64,000 nucleotides of DNA. Source: Paraburkholderia solitsugae. GTDB taxonomy: Bacteria > Pseudomonadota > Gammaproteobacteria > Burkholderiales > Burkholderiaceae. The position numbers and the translations under genes were made by a program. Position 1 is the stretch's first letter. Each line of letters begins with the position of its first letter. The stretch spans positions 1 through 64,000 of the forward strand of contig NZ_WOEY01000077.1 in NCBI RefSeq assembly GCF_013177695.1, given 5' to 3'. Shown here in pieces: positions 35,425 through 43,798 of the stretch. The notes beneath the pieces were generated by a model. That model saw only the letters and a list, made by a program, of their open reading frames with translations, ran no database searches and was not told the DNA's origin.

Positions 35425-35973
35425 TTATTCGCCCTGCTTGTCGTGATCCGGCGCGCCGGCGTGCTGGTCTGCTGCGTTGCCCTGGTCTCTTGCCAGCGTC
35501 TGCAACTGCTGCGTGTTGTTGAGCACTTCGCTCAGCAGGTCTTCGAGTTTGTCGTTGCCGGCCAGCTTGTTGCGCAGGTCGGCCAGCTTCGAACGCGCTT
35601 CGAGCAGACGGCGCAGCGGGTCGATCTGCGCAACCACTTCATCCGGATTGAAATCGGCCATCGACTTGAAACGCAGGTCGACGGCGAATTTGCCGCCTGC
35701 CTCGCTCAAGCGGTTTTCCACCTGAAACGCGGCGCGCGGCTCAATCGCTTTCATCACGTCGTCGAAATTGTCGCGATCGATATTGACGAACTTGCGATCG
35801 CGCAGCTTCGGCTGCTCGACTTCGGATTGCCCTGCCAGATCGGCAACCACACCGACGACGAACGGCAGTTCCTTTATCTCGATCGCATCGCCGCGCTCCA
35901 CTTCATACGTCAGTTGAACGCGCGGAGGCCGCACTTTTTGCAAGCGTTTTTGAATGCTTTCTTTCTTCGCCAT
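35425..35973 (-). CDS. tssB: T6SS sheath small subunit TssB (VipA)
   Basis: A 182-residue protein: N-terminal SIQKRLQKVRPPRVQLTYEVERGDAIEIKELPFVVGVVADLAG, then the PKLRDRKFVNIDRDNFDDVM block of the TssB/ImpB family. The C-terminal helix LRRLLEARSKLADLRNKLAG is followed by a short polar tail. It forms heterodimers with TssC and is recognised by ClpV. It is preceded by the TPR lipoprotein gene, 36 bp away. Confidence 0.95.
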   Translation of the reverse strand: MAKKESIQKRLQKVRPPRVQLTYEVERGDAIEIKELPFVVGVVADLAGQSEVEQPKLRDRKFVNIDRDNFDDVMKAIEPRAAFQVENRLSEAGGKFAVDLRFKSMADFNPDEVVAQIDPLRRLLEARSKLADLRNKLAGNDKLEDLLSEVLNNTQQLQTLARDQGNAADQHAGAPDHDKQGE

Positions 35974-36009
35974 CGTCGGCTCCCGGATGCAGATAGATCA
36001 GGCGTGGGA

Positions 36010-36696
36010 TCAGCGCAGCGCGCTGAACGGATCGGACGCGCCGCCGCTTTGGGCGGCTTTGGCGGGTGCCGCAGGCGCCGGTGCGGCAGGCGCAGCGGGA
36101 GCTGCCGCCGTAGCAGCCGGAGCCGCGGTGCTGGCAGTCGTTTCCGGTGTCTCCGCGGGCTTGCCCTTGGCGACGTGACGAATGATGCGTTTCTTCTTCA
36201 CGACGGGCTTGTCGTTCGGGTCGGGCGGGAACAACGTGGCTTCGCCCAGCGTGTCGCGCAACTGTTTGGCGAGCGCTTGCGCGTCCGACTTCGCATCACC
36301 CGCGAGCGACGCATCCTGACGCAGTTCGCCGAGCGATTGCGTAGCCACGCGCAGGCCGGCTACAGCGAGCACGCTCTTTGCCTGACGATCCGTCTGGTCA
36401 CGTTGCAGTGCTTCTTGCGCGGCGACGATGGCCTGACCGTAATGACCCTGCGTGAACTGGATCTGCGCAATGCGCGACCACGGTTCTTCACGCGTCGGAT
36501 CGGTTTTGGATAATTGCTGGTAAAGCGCGATGGCGCGATCCTGATCGCCACCCTTGGCGACGGTGTCCGCGTCCGCGAGTTGCTTATTAAAAGCCTCCGG
36601 TGTGGTCACTGCGTTGTTGCCCTGTGTCGCGCAACCGGCAATCACGCCGCATGCCAACACTACCCCAGATAGTTTTACTAACAGACGCTCATTCAT
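36010..36696 (-). CDS. TPR-containing lipoprotein, first gene of the T6SS minus-strand operon
   Basis: A 228-residue protein. The signal peptide ends in the lipobox VIAGC (Cys22). The mature part has TPR-like helices (about 40-125; GDQDRAIALYQQLSKTDPTREEPWSRIAQIQFTQG, QAIVAAQEALQRD). The last 60 residues are a Lys-rich KKKRIIRHVAKGK stretch and a Pro/Ala tail ending SDPFSALR. It is probably an outer- or inner-membrane lipoprotein facing the periplasm. Similar accessory lipoproteins sit next to tssB in Burkholderia T6SS-1 loci; the exact tag name could not be settled from sequence. It is divergent from tssJ. Confidence 0.82.
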   Translation of the reverse strand: MNERLLVKLSGVVLACGVIAGCATQGNNAVTTPEAFNKQLADADTVAKGGDQDRAIALYQQLSKTDPTREEPWSRIAQIQFTQGHYGQAIVAAQEALQRDQTDRQAKSVLAVAGLRVATQSLGELRQDASLAGDAKSDAQALAKQLRDTLGEATLFPPDPNDKPVVKKKRIIRHVAKGKPAETPETTASTAAPAATAAAPAAPAAPAPAAPAKAAQSGGASDPFSALR

Positions 36697-37051
36697 CGTT
36701 TTTCACCGACGTGCGATTTTTTTAATTCAAGGAGAAACCGGAGTTTTGCTTTGCTTCAACTGCGCGGGTATAGTACAGGCCAATTTTCGATAATTCAACT
36801 TTCGTGTGAAGAAGCATTGCACAAAAAAATGCATGTGGATGATTTAAACGCAATGTGCAGAAATTGTTTCCTGGTGCAATAGCAGAAATGCGGGGAGCGG
36901 AAAAAATTTCCGCATACGAGCGGCAAACACGCAAGTACTGGAAGGCAATGCGCTTTGCATAGAGCGGCATTACGCGGCATAGCGTTGTTGAAAATTTGCC
37001 AGATTGATTTCGTTATTGATGTTTTGACGGGGGACGGCACCGAGCCGGTCG
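36697..37051. promoter_or_regulatory. Divergent regulatory region between the T6SS core operon and tssJKL
   Basis: About 355 bp, markedly AT-rich compared with its surroundings, with no plausible gene. A TATAGT hexamer at about 36767-36772 with TTTGCT 18 bp upstream is a weak plus-strand promoter candidate. ATTGCAC/GTGCAAT words occur several times (about 36815-36890) and could be part of an operator. The AT richness would suit silencing by H-NS-like proteins; that is inference. Confidence 0.5.
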
Positions 37052-37684
37052 ATGTATATGAATTCGCGTCTTGTTCGCTATGCATCGCTATTGATTGCCA
37101 GCGCCGTGGCGTGCGCGCTGCTGGGCGGCTGCGCGGCCGCCGTGCCGGCGCTGGGAGCCGCTGCCAACGCGGTTTTGCAGGCGAGCGGCCTCGGCAAGCC
37201 CGACGTACCGGATGCGCAAAAGCCACCACGTAATGTCGGCCTCACCTTATACGCCGCGCCGAATCTGAATTCCGCCAATGACAACCGCCCATTGGCGCTG
37301 GTCGTGCGGCTTTACGTGCTAAAAGACCCCACTTCATTCCAGCAGGCGCCATTCGACGCTTTTACCGATCCGGCCAAGGAAAAGACCATACTGGGTGGCG
37401 ATCTGCTGGGCGTGCGTGAAGTGACACTGATCCCCGGTCAACGTTACGTCGTCACCGAAAAAGTCTCGCGTGAAGCGCAGGCATTCGGTATCGTCGCTCT
37501 ATTCCGCGATCCGGCCATGCAACGTTGGAAATTCGCCTTCGACCCGGCGAAGTCGGAGAAATCCGGCATAATGATCGGCCTGCATAACTGTGCAATGACG
37601 GTGACCAACGGCACTGTGATCCCGCCAGAACAGGGATTGCCCGCCCAGCCGTTGAATATGCTTTCTTCGGTAAGCTGCGGCTAA
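37052..37684 (+). CDS. tssJ: T6SS outer-membrane lipoprotein TssJ
   Basis: A 210-residue lipoprotein with lipobox LLGGC (Cys about 27). The mature domain is TssJ-like: VGLTLYAAPNLNSANDNRPLALVVRLYVLKDPTSFQQAPFDAFT, then LLGVREVTLIPGQRYVVTEKVSREAQAFGIVALFRDP. Two in-frame ATGs (37052, 37058) are possible starts. The N-terminal linker after the Cys is longer than in the smallest TssJ proteins. It docks the C-terminal part of TssM at the outer membrane. It leads tssJ-tssK-tssL. Confidence 0.92.
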   Translation: MYMNSRLVRYASLLIASAVACALLGGCAAAVPALGAAANAVLQASGLGKPDVPDAQKPPRNVGLTLYAAPNLNSANDNRPLALVVRLYVLKDPTSFQQAPFDAFTDPAKEKTILGGDLLGVREVTLIPGQRYVVTEKVSREAQAFGIVALFRDPAMQRWKFAFDPAKSEKSGIMIGLHNCAMTVTNGTVIPPEQGLPAQPLNMLSSVSCG

Positions 37685-37792
37685 AGATGCTGTGCAAATA
37701 CGATTTAACAGTTTTTAGAGAATTAACAATGCGGCGTTCGAATCGGTTATCTCCGGACGCGTCACACGCTGAACGCATATAACAGGTTTGAG

Positions 37793-39139
37793 ATGAGTTA
37801 TTCAGCAAAAGTGCTCTGGGGGGAAGGCCTGTTTCTGAGGCCGCAGCATTTTCAGCGTCAGGACGCCTATCACGAGGCACGCCTGTTCGAATCGATCCAG
37901 GCGATCCAGCCGTACAACTGGGGCGTGCGTTCGGCGCGCTTCGACCGCGACGCGCTCGGCAGCAACGTGCTGCGCGTGAGCGAACTCTCTCTGGTGTTTC
38001 CGGATGGCGCGCTCTACTCCGCGCCGCAAGCCGACGACCTGCCACCGCCGATCGCGCTCGACACGCTGCCAGACGGCATCAACGAATTCACTTTTTATCT
38101 CGCGCTACATCCGTTGCGTGAAACCGGCGCGAACTATTCGCAAGACAGTAACGCGGGTTTCGTTTCGCGTTACGTCAGCGAGCAAACGCCAGTGGCCGAT
38201 CATTTCACCGACGCCGCCGAAGCCGACATCACCTTCCTGAAAACCAGCGTCAAACTCATTGCGCATAGCGAGCCGCGCGACCAGTTGCTGTCGGTGCCGC
38301 TCGCGCGCGTGCGCCGCACCGCCACGTCGGGATTCGAAATCGACGACACGTTCGTGCCGCCCTGCCTCGCGATCGACGCGTCACCAATCCTGCATCAACG
38401 GCTGCGTCAACTGATCGACGCGCTGCAGGCCAAGGTCAACGCACTGTATGGGTTTCACCGCGAGCCGACCAAGAACATCATCGAGTTCCGCTCAGGGGAT
38501 ATCGCATCGTTCTGGCTGCTGCACACGGCGAGCGCCGCGTTTGCCTCACTTGCGCATCTGTATCAGCACTCGGCGCTGCATCCGGAACGTCTGTTTCAGG
38601 AATTGCTGCGTCTGGCCGGCCAGTTGATGACGTTCTCGAAGGGCTATGCGCTGTCCGACCTGCCGGCTTACCGGCATGACGATCCGGGCCCGGGCTTCGC
38701 GCGCCTCGACACGATCCTGCGCGATCTGCTCGAAACCGTGATCTCCACGCGTTACTTCGCAATCGCGCTCGAAGAAGTGCGTCCGTCGTTCCATGCGGGC
38801 CGCCTCGACTCGGGCAAGATCGACGACAAGACCCTGTTCTACATCGCGGTGTCCGCGGACATGCCGACCGCCGAGCTGGTCGAAGCCGTGCCCGCCCGCT
38901 TCAAGGTCGGCGCGCCGGACGACGTCGACAAGCTGGTGCTCTCGGCCATGCCGGGCGTGCGCCTCGTCTACACGCCGCAAGTGCCGCCCGCCATTCCGGT
39001 ACGGCCGGGCGCATGCTACTTCTCTTGCGAATCGCGCGGCGCATTGTATGACCGCATGTTGCAGGCCCAATCGGCAATGATCTACGCGCCGTCGGGCATC
39101 AACGATCTTCAACTCGAACTGATCGCCGTCACATCATGA
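37793..39139 (+). CDS. tssK: T6SS baseplate protein TssK
   Basis: A 448-residue protein of the TssK (ImpJ/VasE) family: the hallmark start KVLWGEGLFLRPQHFQRQDAYHE, then PYNWGV, IVLTY-like middle blocks and a C-terminal VPPAIPVRPGACYFSCESRGALYDRMLQAQSAMIYAPSGINDLQLELIAV. It is trimeric and links the baseplate to the TssL/TssM membrane complex. It lies 108 bp after tssJ, and its stop overlaps the tssL start (ATGA). Confidence 0.95.
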   Translation: MSYSAKVLWGEGLFLRPQHFQRQDAYHEARLFESIQAIQPYNWGVRSARFDRDALGSNVLRVSELSLVFPDGALYSAPQADDLPPPIALDTLPDGINEFTFYLALHPLRETGANYSQDSNAGFVSRYVSEQTPVADHFTDAAEADITFLKTSVKLIAHSEPRDQLLSVPLARVRRTATSGFEIDDTFVPPCLAIDASPILHQRLRQLIDALQAKVNALYGFHREPTKNIIEFRSGDIASFWLLHTASAAFASLAHLYQHSALHPERLFQELLRLAGQLMTFSKGYALSDLPAYRHDDPGPGFARLDTILRDLLETVISTRYFAIALEEVRPSFHAGRLDSGKIDDKTLFYIAVSADMPTAELVEAVPARFKVGAPDDVDKLVLSAMPGVRLVYTPQVPPAIPVRPGACYFSCESRGALYDRMLQAQSAMIYAPSGINDLQLELIAVTS

Positions 39140-39915
39140 GCTACGCGCCTTCCCTGTTTGGCGGCAGCACGCCTGCCGCGCCGCCCGCCCCCATGACCGA
39201 GCCGAGTTATCAGGTCCGCTCGCTGCTCGATCTGCTGTACGACGGCTTCTTCATGCTGTTCTTGTTGAAGAACGGCCGCGAGCCCGATGATGCGCAAGAA
39301 TTCAGCCAGCGTATCCAGCAGTTTCTCGGCGACTTCGAGCGAGGCGCGAAAAAACTCAATGCGTCGGCGGAAGATGTCTACGCGTCCAAGTTTGCGTTCT
39401 GCGCGGCCATCGACGAATCGGTGCTGTCGTCGACGTTCAGGATCCGCACGGAATGGGAACGGCGGCCGTTGCAACTCGTACTATTCGGTGAGCAACTGGC
39501 AGGCGAGAAATTCTTCCAGTATCTCGAGGAATGCCGCGCGCAAGGCGCCGCGCGTTTGCAGTCGCTCGAAGTGTTCCACATGTGCCTGCTGCTCGGCTTC
39601 CAGGGCAAGTATCTGCTCGAAGGACCGGAGAAGCTCGCCTATCTGACCGCGCGAATCGGTGATGAAATCGCGCATATGAAGGGCAAGCGTGCACCGTTCG
39701 CCCCGCATTGGCCGCTGCCGGATCAGGTCGCTCACCGCCTCAAGCGCGAGGTGCCATTGTGGTCGATCGGTGCGGTGTTCGCGCTGGTCGGAATGCTCGC
39801 TTATCTCGGCCTGAACACCTATCTGCGCGATCAGACGTTGCGCACGCTCGCGCCGTATTCGCAGGTGGTCAAGCTCGGACCGCAATCCGCCACGTTGACG
39901 ATTTCGTTGCCGTAA
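39136..39915 (+). CDS. tssL: T6SS inner-membrane protein TssL (DotU), short form
   Basis: A 259-residue protein: a cytoplasmic DotU domain (about 25-205; SLLDLLYDGFFMLFLLKNGREPDD, FCAAIDESVL, FGEQLAGEKFFQYLEECR, CLLLGFQGKYLLEG) and one C-terminal TM helix (WSIGAVFALVGMLAYLGLNTYL). The C-terminus ends shortly after the TM, so there is no periplasmic OmpA extension. That function is probably provided by the separate BON-OmpA protein. It overlaps tssK and is followed by a strong terminator. Confidence 0.94.
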   Translation: MSYAPSLFGGSTPAAPPAPMTEPSYQVRSLLDLLYDGFFMLFLLKNGREPDDAQEFSQRIQQFLGDFERGAKKLNASAEDVYASKFAFCAAIDESVLSSTFRIRTEWERRPLQLVLFGEQLAGEKFFQYLEECRAQGAARLQSLEVFHMCLLLGFQGKYLLEGPEKLAYLTARIGDEIAHMKGKRAPFAPHWPLPDQVAHRLKREVPLWSIGAVFALVGMLAYLGLNTYLRDQTLRTLAPYSQVVKLGPQSATLTISLP

Positions 39916-39938
39916 CTCAGGACGGCAGCACGTAACGA

Positions 39939-39971
39939 AAAAAGGCGGCCCGCAAAACGGGCCGCCTTTTT
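39939..39971. terminator. Bidirectional rho-independent terminator between tssL and zwf
   Basis: Perfect 14-bp arms AAAAAGGCGGCCCG and CGGGCCGCCTTTTT with a CAAAA loop, placed between the convergent tssL and zwf genes. Confidence 0.93.
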
Positions 39972-40025
39972 CTATGAGGCTAACGCTTCAAGGCGTCAGA
40001 GAACCACTGAAGCGCAACACCCTGT

Positions 40026-41507
40026 TTACTGCGACTCCTCTGCCCACACGGCATTTTCCCGGGCCATCAGCGCGGTCGACGCAGCCGGTCCAAAGGTGCC
40101 TGCCGTATAACCACGCGGCTTGTCGCCCGACTTGGCCCAGCCTTCCAGAATCGGCTCAGCCCACGCCCATGCGGCTTCGAGTTCGTCGCGGCGCATGAAG
40201 TGCGTGAGGCGTCCGCGAATCACGTCGATCAGCAAACGCTCGTACGCTTCCGCGCGACGCTCGGTGAAAGCCTGTTGCAAGTCCAGATTCAAATTCACCG
40301 GCAGCATGTGCATGCCGCTGCCCGGTTCCTTCGCGAGCATCTGCAACTGGATCGACTCTTCCGGCTGTAACTGGATCACGAGACGGTTACCGTAGTTGCG
40401 CCCGCCGCTCGGAATGATCGAGAACGGCAATTCGGAAAACTCGATAACGATTTCCGACACTTTCTTCTGCATCCGCTTGCCGGTGCGCAGGTAGAACGGC
40501 ACATTAGCCCAACGCCAGTTGTTGATATGCGCGCGCAACGCGACGAAAGTCTCGGCACGGCTGCCCGGCGGCACGTTGTCTTCCTCGAGGTAGCCCTTCA
40601 CCGGCTCGCCGTTCACCGCACCGGCCGTGTACTGGCCGCGCACGGTATCGCGCGCGATATCCTCGGGCGTCATAGGGCGTAGCGAACGCAGCACCTTGAG
40701 CTTTTCGTCGCGCACCGCATCCGGATCGAGCGACACCGGCGGCTCCATTGCAACGATACACAGCAGTTGCAGCAAGTGGTTCTGCACCATGTCGCGCAGC
40801 GCGCCGGTTTTGTCGTAGAAGCCCGCGCGGCTGCCTACGCCGACCTCTTCGGCCACCGTGATCTGCACGCGTTTGATATAAGGCGCCTGCCACAGCGGGC
40901 CGAAAATCGCGTTGCCAAAGCGCAGCACCATCAGGTTCTGCACGGTTTCCTTGCCGAGGTAATGGTCGATCCGGTAAATCTGCGCTTCGCCGAAATGCCT
41001 GCCGACCGCCGTGTTGATCTCCTGCGCGGACGCCAGATCGTGACCCAGCGGTTTCTCGAGCACGACGCGTGAATTCTCGTCGACCAGCCCCGCTGCCGAA
41101 AGGTTGTCGCAAATATTCATGAACAGATCCGGCGAGGTCGCCAGATAGAACACGCGCCGCACACCTTCGCGCGACACTTCCTTCAGACGCTGGTAGTCCT
41201 CGATCGAATCGACGTCCATGCGTACGTACTCGAACAGCGCCAGGAATTTGTCCCAGGCGGCGGCATCGAACGCCTTCTTTTCGATGAAGGGCTTCGCCTT
41301 CGCTTCCATGAATTCGTTGATGTACTCCTCACGCGACCACGGCTTGCGGCCAATCGTGAGAATGCGGGTATCCGGCGGCAGATTGCAGTGCAGATGCGCC
41401 ATGTAGAGCGCGGGCAGCAGCTTGCGAAACGACAGGTCGCCGGTGCCGCCGAAGATGATCATATCGAGCGGCAGGTCGGGGGTAGCAGAAGCGTGGTGGG
41501 TCGTCAT
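40026..41507 (-). CDS. zwf: Glucose-6-phosphate 1-dehydrogenase
   Basis: A 493-residue cytoplasmic enzyme, full length. The nucleotide-binding start is MIIFGGTGDLSFRKLLPALY. The active-site motif RIDHYLGKETVQNLMVLRF contains the catalytic His and substrate Lys. PFYLRTGKRM and VLEKPLGHDL are also conserved. It oxidises glucose-6-phosphate to 6-phosphogluconolactone with NADP, feeding the Entner-Doudoroff and pentose phosphate routes. It is monocistronic here: pgl, edd and eda are not in the window. It is probably one of several zwf copies common in burkholderias. Confidence 0.96.
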   Translation of the reverse strand: MTTHHASATPDLPLDMIIFGGTGDLSFRKLLPALYMAHLHCNLPPDTRILTIGRKPWSREEYINEFMEAKAKPFIEKKAFDAAAWDKFLALFEYVRMDVDSIEDYQRLKEVSREGVRRVFYLATSPDLFMNICDNLSAAGLVDENSRVVLEKPLGHDLASAQEINTAVGRHFGEAQIYRIDHYLGKETVQNLMVLRFGNAIFGPLWQAPYIKRVQITVAEEVGVGSRAGFYDKTGALRDMVQNHLLQLLCIVAMEPPVSLDPDAVRDEKLKVLRSLRPMTPEDIARDTVRGQYTAGAVNGEPVKGYLEEDNVPPGSRAETFVALRAHINNWRWANVPFYLRTGKRMQKKVSEIVIEFSELPFSIIPSGGRNYGNRLVIQLQPEESIQLQMLAKEPGSGMHMLPVNLNLDLQQAFTERRAEAYERLLIDVIRGRLTHFMRRDELEAAWAWAEPILEGWAKSGDKPRGYTAGTFGPAASTALMARENAVWAEESQ

Positions 41508-41721
41508 AGCGCGGTCGCAGCGTCGTGGTAGGCGTCAAGTCAACGGACAAAGGGCAAAAAAACGCCGGCGGACCGGCACTTTTTTCTGGCAAACGCCTAT
41601 GGTGCAACGTTTTGAGATTGTTTGCACGGCAACATGTGCCGCAGGTTGGCGCAAGATGCCAACCGGGACCTGCAAACCGCACGCCGCCGGGCGCTGCGAA
41701 CGGTCCGCGAACAGTCCGCGA

Positions 41722-42657
41722 TCAACCGCCTGACAAGGCTTCGCGCGCCACACGGCAGGCCGCCAGATCCCACGCCGCGCAACCGACGCTTTTAAAAACA
41801 ACCGGTTTTCCCGGCGGCAGCACAACGGCATTTTCCACCACAGCGGCAATTCCGCCGACCTGCGCCCAATCGACGCCGGCCTGGATGAAATCACCGGCTT
41901 CATGCCTTGCGCCGGCTTCGTCGTCGACGAACAACGCGCTACCTTCGATCGTGCGCGCGCCGATCTCGACCATCGCCGGCGTGAACGCGCCGACGCCGAT
42001 GACGAGCCGGTCCGTACGCGCCGCTTCGTCGTAGACGGCCCTTTTGCTGGTGGTCAGCGCGATCACCACGCCGATTGAATCGGGAATGGCGGCGTCAGGG
42101 TCGGCCAGCGGTTGCAGCACACGCGCCTTGCCGCCATGGGCGGCGCAAAACGCTTCGGCCCGCGCGGGCGCACTGCCCTTCACCCACACGCGCGCCTCGG
42201 GGAACAGTTCGCCGATCGCCTCCAGATGGTTCACTGCCTGCGTGCCGGTACCGATCAGCAGGAATTCGCGCGGACTGGCCGGCGCGAAAGTGTGTACGCC
42301 GAGCATCGACATCGCTGCCGTGCGACGCCCGGTCACCGTCGGCCCGTCGAGGATGAAGAGCGTCTCGCCGGTATCGGCGTCGAAGGCCATCACCTGGCCG
42401 TGGATCGTCGGGATGCCGCGCGGTCCATTGCTCGCACACACGTTGACCAGCTTGTGGATCGCGAGATCGGGCGCGGTGGCCGGCATCGACAGCATGATGC
42501 CGCCCTCGTTGAGCGGCACCACGAGGCGTTCAGGACTCACGATACGTTGCTGCGCGTAGTCGATGCTCGCGCGCTTCAATGCGTCGACGAGCGTCGTGTA
42601 CGGGATCAGCCGCGCGGTGGCGGCGGCGTCGAAAATCTGCGTGGTCAGGCGGGTCAT
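41722..42657 (-). CDS. lhpI: Delta1-pyrroline-2-carboxylate reductase (ornithine cyclodeaminase/mu-crystallin family)
   Basis: A 311-residue NAD(P)-dependent enzyme: VPLNEGGIMLSMPATAPDLAIHKLVNV (substrate Lys region), RTAAMSMLGVHTF, Rossmann LLIGTGTQAVNHLEAI and VIGVGAFTPAMVEIGA. It lies 40 bp downstream of the trans-3-hydroxyproline dehydratase gene. The pair gives the complete route from trans-3-hydroxy-L-proline through delta1-pyrroline-2-carboxylate to L-proline. Ornithine cyclodeaminase is the main alternative for this family, but the neighbour makes the reductase much more likely. Confidence 0.82.
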   Translation of the reverse strand: MTRLTTQIFDAAATARLIPYTTLVDALKRASIDYAQQRIVSPERLVVPLNEGGIMLSMPATAPDLAIHKLVNVCASNGPRGIPTIHGQVMAFDADTGETLFILDGPTVTGRRTAAMSMLGVHTFAPASPREFLLIGTGTQAVNHLEAIGELFPEARVWVKGSAPARAEAFCAAHGGKARVLQPLADPDAAIPDSIGVVIALTTSKRAVYDEAARTDRLVIGVGAFTPAMVEIGARTIEGSALFVDDEAGARHEAGDFIQAGVDWAQVGGIAAVVENAVVLPPGKPVVFKSVGCAAWDLAACRVAREALSGG

Positions 42658-42697
42658 AAGCGGGCTTTTCCTCTCCAGGCGAGTTGATGCGTTCGAT

Positions 42698-43705
42698 TCA
42701 GCGCACCAGAAAACCGTAAGTCAACGGATCGCGTTCGTCGACGATCCAGTTTGCAAAACCAACTACATGCGCGTCGCCTTCGATCTCCGGGATCACCGCG
42801 TCGAAGCGGTCGAGCTTCGTCTCCGACAACACGCGGCCGCGAAAAATCGTGCCGATCACCGATTCGTTGACCAGCGTCTCGTCGCGGCCCAACTCGCCGC
42901 GCAGATAAAGTTGCGCAACACGGCCCGCGGTGCCGGACCCAGTCGGCGAGCGATCGACCTCCCGGTCGGCGAACACACAGCAATTGGCCTGAGTCGAGCC
43001 GGCGTGACGCGGCGCGTTGTCGATAATCGTGCCGTAGATGTGGTTGATTTCCGGAATCAGCGGATGCTCGACTTTGAAGGCCGCGTTCGCCGCGCGTTTG
43101 ACTTCGTCGCCGAACTGGATCAGCCGGTCGATCTCGGCCTCACGCACGTTCAGATCGAAAGGCTTGCCCGACGTGTAGAAATAGAACGCGCCGCCGAACG
43201 CGATATCGCCACGCACTTCGCCGAAACCCGGCGTGTGCACCGTCACGTCGCGCTGCCAGATGAACGACGGCACATTGACGAAGCGCACGTGCCCAGCCTG
43301 CTCACCGTCCCATTGCACGAACGCTTCGATGAAACCACAGGGCGCGTCGATGCCGACACGCGTTTCCGGTTCGCTGCGCTCGACCCAGCCGAGCGCGACA
43401 GCGGCGGTCGCGAGAGCGATCACGCCGTGGCCGCAATGGTCGCTATAACCCTCGTTGTGCACGAAGATCACGCCGAAGTCCGCGCCTTCGCTCACCGGCT
43501 CCGTCAGATAACCGCCGTACATATCGGCGTGGCCGCGCGGCTCGAACATCAGCGCACGGCGCAAGTGATCGGCATGTTCCTTGAGCCACGTGCGCCGCTC
43601 GATGATGGTCTTGCCGGGAAACTTCGGTAAGCCGCTCGTGACGATACGAAACGGTTCGCCGGCGGTATGTACTTCGACCGTGCTGATCATGCGGTTCAGT
43701 TTCAT
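42698..43705 (-). CDS. lhpH: Trans-3-hydroxy-L-proline dehydratase (proline racemase family)
   Basis: A 335-residue proline racemase-fold enzyme. The first catalytic Cys is present in SDHCGHG. The second position, normally Cys in DRSPCGTG of racemases and epimerases, is Thr in DRSPTGSGT. That Cys/Thr pair is the known signature of trans-3-hydroxy-L-proline dehydratases. The substrate-loop segments VHTAGEPFRIV and HADMYGGYLTEP are conserved. It is the first gene of a two-gene unit with the reductase. No dedicated transporter or regulator lies beside it. Confidence 0.88.
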   Translation of the reverse strand: MKLNRMISTVEVHTAGEPFRIVTSGLPKFPGKTIIERRTWLKEHADHLRRALMFEPRGHADMYGGYLTEPVSEGADFGVIFVHNEGYSDHCGHGVIALATAAVALGWVERSEPETRVGIDAPCGFIEAFVQWDGEQAGHVRFVNVPSFIWQRDVTVHTPGFGEVRGDIAFGGAFYFYTSGKPFDLNVREAEIDRLIQFGDEVKRAANAAFKVEHPLIPEINHIYGTIIDNAPRHAGSTQANCCVFADREVDRSPTGSGTAGRVAQLYLRGELGRDETLVNESVIGTIFRGRVLSETKLDRFDAVIPEIEGDAHVVGFANWIVDERDPLTYGFLVR

Positions 43706-43798
43706 GCGTGCAATCTTCCTGCGTGTGAAAAGTGGAAAACGCCGGCGAGCGGACCCGGTGCGGACCTGGCCGTGTGCACTAAGCGCCGGATGGGTCGT

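Noticed and set aside
33979..36513. 844-codon open frame opposite tssC, tssB and the TPR lipoprotein
   Set aside because: It is antisense to three clearly recognised genes, has no known domain, and is rich in Arg/His/Ala as expected from high-GC codon shadows.
36938..36957. TGGAAGGCAATGCGC as a sigma-54 site before tssJ
   Set aside because: GG and GC are correctly spaced but the rest of both elements does not match the consensus.
42698..43705. Proline racemase or 4-hydroxyproline 2-epimerase
   Set aside because: Both need a second catalytic Cys; this protein has Thr there, as in trans-3-hydroxyproline dehydratases.
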